64,000 bases of DNA from CAZSCF01 sp964636505 (lineage in GTDB: Bacteria > Patescibacteriota > Minisyncoccia > Moranbacterales > UBA2206), in contig CAZWRY010000004.1 in assembly GCA_964636505.1 (NCBI GenBank), positions 1 to 64,000 of the forward strand, given 5' to 3'. The notes beneath the pieces are model-generated. The model searched no databases. It was not told where the DNA came from and saw only the letters and a program-made list of their open reading frames with translations. Every line of letters starts with the position of its first letter. The stretch's first letter is position 1. Below, piece after piece: positions 60,235 through 64,000 of this stretch. The position numbers were made by a program, and so were the translations under genes.

Positions 60235-61492
60235 ATTATTTTTATTTGTCTGTGTTCTCTTGCCTTTTCAGGTGGCGCTGAATCCGGCGGAAGGAATTGA
60301 TTTAGCTTCAATCAGGGTTCTTATTTTGCTGATCTTTTTTCTTTGTCTGAGTGAAGGATTAAAAAAGAAAAACATAAGAATCCCTTTTAATATTCAAAAC
60401 GGACTGATTTTTTCTTTCCTTTTTTTTAATGCCCTGTCTTTTTTTGTGGCCAGAAACAACGATTGGTCATTAAGAAAATTACTTTTTCTTTTTTCTGTTT
60501 TTCCGATTTATTTTGCCGGCGTATATTTAATTAATAACAGGGAGAAGCTTATTTCAATTGCTAAAGCCATTGTTTTAGGCGGGACCTTAGCAGCAGTTTT
60601 GGGTATAGGCCAGTTCTTTTTTCAGTTTATTTTTGGATTAGAAAAAGTATATAAAATTTGGGCAGACCATGTTATCGTGCCTTTTTTGGGGAAAAATTTT
60701 TCTGAGGCTGTCTTGCAAAACCCAAGCTGGTTAGTCAATATTTCAAGAGAAACATATCTAAGAGCTACGGCTACTTTTCCTGATCCGCATATGTTCTCTT
60801 TTTTCTTGGGAATTGTCATAGCATTTGTCTTGGTGCTCTTGCTAACAGAAAAAAGAAAGGTGCTTTATGGTTTGGCCTTAAGCGTTTTGCTTGTTGCTGA
60901 TGGGCTTACTTTTTCAAGGAGCGGGTATTTGGGGATTGTGGCGGGAGCAATCTTTCTGGTTGTTTTCTTTTGGAAAAAAATGCGTTTGCGAGGTAAAGTG
61001 CTTTTTCTTTCAGTTTGTTTTTTAGCAGGACTTTTTTTGGCAACTCCCAATCCTGTTTCTGTCAGATATGTTTCAATTTTTAATTTAAAAGAAGGCTCCA
61101 ATAAAGGAAGACTTGAGATTTGGGAGAGAACCTCGGAAATTATAAAAGAAAAACCGCTTTTAGGGGTTGGGATTGGTAATTATCCTCTTGAAATTAAGCC
61201 TACGGCGGCCTACAGGGAGCCTTTCTATGCTCACAACACATATCTTGACATTGCTGCGGAGACAGGGGTCTTAAACGCGTTTATTTGGCTTGGAGTGCTT
61301 TTCTTTTTTTGGCGATCTTTTAAACAAAAAGCCCAAAAAGACCGTCTTTTTTTGGGCTTAGCTTTTGGAGTTGTTGTTTTTGCCGTTCAGTCTTTAGCAG
61401 AAACTGCCCTTTATTCTCCGATTATTTTAGCTCTCTTTTTAATTTTATTGAGCCTTGATAACATAAAAGAAAATGAATATAAGTGCAATTAA
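60224..61492 (+). CDS. O-antigen ligase/polymerase-like membrane protein
   Basis: 422 residues, about eleven membrane helices. Wzy/WaaL family features: TFSRSGYLGIVAG, IWERTSEIIKEKPLLGVGIGNYP and HNTYLDIAAETG. It joins oligosaccharide units or transfers them to an acceptor. Overlaps the genes on either side. Confidence 0.85.
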   Translation: MPYKLFLFVCVLLPFQVALNPAEGIDLASIRVLILLIFFLCLSEGLKKKNIRIPFNIQNGLIFSFLFFNALSFFVARNNDWSLRKLLFLFSVFPIYFAGVYLINNREKLISIAKAIVLGGTLAAVLGIGQFFFQFIFGLEKVYKIWADHVIVPFLGKNFSEAVLQNPSWLVNISRETYLRATATFPDPHMFSFFLGIVIAFVLVLLLTEKRKVLYGLALSVLLVADGLTFSRSGYLGIVAGAIFLVVFFWKKMRLRGKVLFLSVCFLAGLFLATPNPVSVRYVSIFNLKEGSNKGRLEIWERTSEIIKEKPLLGVGIGNYPLEIKPTAAYREPFYAHNTYLDIAAETGVLNAFIWLGVLFFFWRSFKQKAQKDRLFLGLAFGVVVFAVQSLAETALYSPIILALFLILLSLDNIKENEYKCN

Positions 61493-62669
61493 AATAAAAT
61501 TTTGGCAATTATTTACCCTGGAAAACTGGATCTATGCTTCCCTTTTTTTTCTGCCGAGTTATTTAATAAAGATAAAAATCCAAATATTTTCTACTAATGT
61601 TTGGGAAATGTTGGTGATTACAGGGCTGATAATTTGGTTTTGGAACAAAAAGTATTCTTTTGATTTAGATAGTAGTTTCCTTTTAAGGTACAAAAAATAT
61701 TTTTTGCCTGTCGGACTTATTTTTACTGGACTTTTTTTGGGTACCTTTTTGAGCGGAAGTTGTTATTCGGGAATCGGGATAATTAAGGGGTGGTTTATTA
61801 TCCCGATTATTTTTTTGTTTCTTGCTTCAGAGGCTTTGGAGGGGGAAAGGTTAGAAAAAATGTTTCAAGCTTTCTATTTTTCAGCATTAACTACAGCTGT
61901 AATTGCTGCGTTTTTTTGGTTTTTTGGACAAACGACATTTGACGGCAGACTTAAATCTTTTTTCAATTCACCCAATTATCTGGCAATGTATCTGTCTCCG
62001 GCGATAGTTATCGGAGCGGTCCTGTTTGAGAAAAAAAAGGTTTTTTATTTTGTTTCTTTGTCTTTCATTTTGGCAGTATTTTTTCTTACTTATTCTTTTG
62101 CTGCGTGGGGGGCCGTCTTTTTTTCTGTCGGAGCCATTTTTTTGCTAAGGGGCAAAATAAGCAAGAAAAATATCCTGGCAATTGGAGCCGTTTTGGTTAT
62201 TTTGGCATCTTTTTTTGTGTTGGAATTAAAGGCTAAAAAAATGGAAGATTTCATTTCTTTGGATAGCCGATCATCTTTTTCTTCACGGGTAATGATATGG
62301 AAGACGGCCGAAAGGCTGATTAAAGAAAATATTTTTTGGGGAATTGGTCCGGGAAACTTTCAAAACAAATATTTGGAATACCAAAAATATTATCCGGCCT
62401 ATTTGGAATGGGCAGTTCCGCATCCGCACAATATTTTTTTGACTTTCTGGCTTTATTCCGGACTTTTGGGGCTGATTGGATTTCTGTTTTTGCTCGGGAT
62501 GTTTTTTTGGGAATTTTTTAAAAAAGAAAAAAGCGCCACGAGTTTTATGGCGCTGGGTATTATGTTGATTATTTTAATTCACGGTCTTTTGGATACCACC
62601 TATTTTAAAAATGATTTAGCGGTAATTTTTTGGTTGACTTTTTTGGGAATGATGAAGGCAAAAGGTTAA
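61473..62669 (+). CDS. Second O-antigen ligase-like membrane protein
   Basis: 398 residues, about ten membrane helices. RVMIWKTAERLIKENIFWGIGPGNFQ and PHPHNIFLTFWLYSGLLG mirror the preceding gene. Having two such proteins suggests one polymerase and one ligase, but which is which is not decidable by sequence reading. Confidence 0.85.
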   Translation: MNISAIKIKFWQLFTLENWIYASLFFLPSYLIKIKIQIFSTNVWEMLVITGLIIWFWNKKYSFDLDSSFLLRYKKYFLPVGLIFTGLFLGTFLSGSCYSGIGIIKGWFIIPIIFLFLASEALEGERLEKMFQAFYFSALTTAVIAAFFWFFGQTTFDGRLKSFFNSPNYLAMYLSPAIVIGAVLFEKKKVFYFVSLSFILAVFFLTYSFAAWGAVFFSVGAIFLLRGKISKKNILAIGAVLVILASFFVLELKAKKMEDFISLDSRSSFSSRVMIWKTAERLIKENIFWGIGPGNFQNKYLEYQKYYPAYLEWAVPHPHNIFLTFWLYSGLLGLIGFLFLLGMFFWEFFKKEKSATSFMALGIMLIILIHGLLDTTYFKNDLAVIFWLTFLGMMKAKG

Positions 62670-62672
62670 AGA

Positions 62673-63800
62673 TCAAAGGGAGATTTTATAGAGCTTTCCA
62701 TCAATGCGATTTATGAAAAAGAGGAAGCTTTCATTGGAGTTAAGAAAAAAGTCGGTTGCATCAAACTGGCCTTTTATTTCGTTTAGATCTATAATTCTGG
62801 TTTTTTCTCCAGTTGTGATGTCTACTCTCCAAAAGGTGTCGGCTGTTTTTATTTTTCCGCTCATATAGTCATTGGGCAAAAGGGCGTTTTCCGGAATAGA
62901 CCCGGGCAAAGCGTAATAAATTGTCTTGTTATCTTTAGACCAGATACATTTGGAAACAAAAGTGGGAATATCTAGATTTTTTTGGTTTTTGCCCTGGCTG
63001 TCAAGGACAAAAAGAGATGTTTTTGTTCCGTCTTTTTTGTCAGAACTGCTAACCAGAATGTGCGTGCCATCATTGCTCCAAAGATAATCTGACCCAAAGC
63101 TGCCGCTAAAAAGAATTCTGGTTTCTCCGCCGGCGATTGAAACGGTACCTAAAATTGTTTCTGTGGAAGCATCAGGGGCGTTCCAAATTGAAATTAAGCC
63201 GGATCTGGGAATTGGAGCAAGAGAGATGTACTTGGTGTTAAGGGGGGTTAATTTTGTCCAATTTTTTCCATCAGGGTCGGAAAGATTTAAGGAGCCTTTT
63301 TTTTCTATGGGATCAAAATATTTATAAATTATTTTGGAGTTATTTTGCCAGGCGACCGTATCAATGTTTCCGCTTAAGACGCTGCCGGAAGACGTCTTAT
63401 AATCATAAACACTAAATTGGTAATAACCGCTTGGGAATTTGGTTTTAGCGATAACTTTTGTTTTGTCCGGTGACCAGCTGATATTTTCCAGGCCTACCAG
63501 AATTTTGTCGGAGAGCGTTTTTTTATTTTGACCGCTTAGGTCAGACTCATAAGCGCGGCCATCATTTTTTGAGTAATATTTAACGCTGGTGCCGTCATCT
63601 GAAAGAGTTGGCGCCAAAACAGCCACTTCAGAAATGGCAATTATGGGACCGGCGCCCTTATTTACAGAAATATCGGTGCTTTGTGTTTTGGGACCGGAAG
63701 GCACATCTTTTTTAAAAACGAAAAAATATATTCCTCCAAAAAAAAGAATAATTAAAAGCAAAGACGAAGATGTGATAAAAATTTTCTTAAGCAGAGACAT
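62673..63800 (-). CDS. Membrane-anchored TolB-like propeller protein
   Basis: 375 residues. A membrane helix (~8-30) is followed by PD40-type beta-propeller repeats (APTLSDDGTSVKYYS, ENISWSPDKTKVIAKT, YLWSNDGTHILVSSSD, CIWSKDNKTIYYALPG). Similar in design to the protein at 6104. Convergent with the polysaccharide genes and 1 nt downstream of the partial gene on its strand. Function unknown, perhaps binding or sensing outside the cell. Confidence 0.8.
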   Translation of the reverse strand: MSLLKKIFITSSSLLLIILFFGGIYFFVFKKDVPSGPKTQSTDISVNKGAGPIIAISEVAVLAPTLSDDGTSVKYYSKNDGRAYESDLSGQNKKTLSDKILVGLENISWSPDKTKVIAKTKFPSGYYQFSVYDYKTSSGSVLSGNIDTVAWQNNSKIIYKYFDPIEKKGSLNLSDPDGKNWTKLTPLNTKYISLAPIPRSGLISIWNAPDASTETILGTVSIAGGETRILFSGSFGSDYLWSNDGTHILVSSSDKKDGTKTSLFVLDSQGKNQKNLDIPTFVSKCIWSKDNKTIYYALPGSIPENALLPNDYMSGKIKTADTFWRVDITTGEKTRIIDLNEIKGQFDATDFFLNSNESFLFFINRIDGKLYKISL

Positions 63801-63801
63801 A

Positions 63802-64000
63802 TTATTTATTTAGCTTATTGTTGCAAAAACTGAGAGGAAAAGAGCTCCCTGCTAAATCCGGGTTTGTTCCATAGGGTACTTTTTCTGAGACAGAGAGAAG
63901 GCATGCCTGTTCTTCTGAAATACCCAAGAGTTCTAGAAGTGTTTTTTCCGCTTGTTTTCTTGATTCTTCAAAATTTTCCCCAGATAAGCTTAAAGCGAAA
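63802..64000 (-). CDS. C-terminal end of an unidentified gene (partial)
   Basis: The last ~65 codons of a gene entering from the right edge; the stop is at 63802-63804, 1 nt before the propeller gene start, so the two are an operon. Visible residues are helical (EESRKQAEKTLLELLGISEEQAC) then a short conserved-looking tail (VPYGTNPDLAGSSFPLSFC). No family recognised. Confidence 0.7.
   Translation of the reverse strand, partial: FALSLSGENFEESRKQAEKTLLELLGISEEQACLLSVSEKVPYGTNPDLAGSSFPLSFCNNKLNK

Noticed and set aside
1..64000. CRISPR array
   Set aside because: No series of regularly spaced identical repeats was seen, and no cas genes.

Overview
The window is about 64 kb of AT-rich DNA that looks like a chromosome segment of a Candidate Phyla Radiation (Patescibacteria, probably Parcubacteria-like) bacterium. 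This assignment is inferred from gene content and style: very compact genes, weak or absent Shine-Dalgarno signals, a FemAB-type wall ligase, a pyruvate kinase without its C-terminal domain, type IV pilus ATPase genes, DUF3048 and lamin-tail secreted proteins, and in-frame low-complexity insertions inside conserved genes. TGA is used as a normal stop, so the UGA-glycine code of Gracilibacteria and SR1 is not in use.

Region 1 (about 1-10.7 kb) is accessory. It holds a partial winged-helix (replication-initiator-like) gene, a tyrosine recombinase, and a compact SOS cassette: an SRAP (HMCES/YedK) gene divergent from a lexA/umuD-like plus umuC pair, with a Gram-positive-type SOS box inside a consensus promoter. 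A Shedu (DUF4263) defence nuclease follows, broken only by a 10-N assembly gap. Next come two exported proteins, a duplicated ~70-nt hairpin repeat and a structured intergenic region. The region ends with two decayed genes (P-type ATPase tail, RAYT transposase) beside tRNA-Asn.

Region 2 (10.9-31.7 kb, mostly minus strand) is housekeeping: rpoD-dnaG, a YgjP-like peptidase, tRNA-Ser, pyk, htpX-lemA, murE-femX, a tRNA-Gly(CCC) lying between two halves of what looks like another tRNA, ruvA, rpsT, holA, DUF3048, mutM, polA, a cyclophilin lipoprotein and tsaE. Short tandem repeats, in two cases joined to perfect palindromes, are inserted in frame in several of these genes.

Region 3 (31.8-50.6 kb, mostly plus strand) carries a divergent DHH-family protein and a 1012-residue double PilB/GspE ATPase. 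It also has a candidate structured RNA, ruvB, membrane proteins, a lamin-tail secreted protein, a UbiA-family prenyltransferase, yebC-ruvC and the most interesting locus. That locus (43.1-48.0 kb) is an operon-like run of a 7TM protein, an ATP-grasp ligase fused to a retropepsin-like protease, and three more ATP-grasp ligases. It is followed directly by a bifunctional penicillin-binding protein with its own promoter. I infer a non-ribosomal peptide or amide-ligation pathway, possibly acting at the envelope.

Region 4 (50.6-57.1 kb) is the replication-origin neighbourhood: DUF721, trxB, ogt-like, dnaN, a DnaA-box-bearing AT-rich gap, dnaA, and divergently rpmH-rnpA-yidC-jag. Region 5 (57.1-64 kb) is a surface polysaccharide cluster (flippase, two family 2 glycosyltransferases, two O-antigen ligase/polymerase-like proteins) followed by a membrane-anchored beta-propeller gene and a partial gene on the opposite strand.
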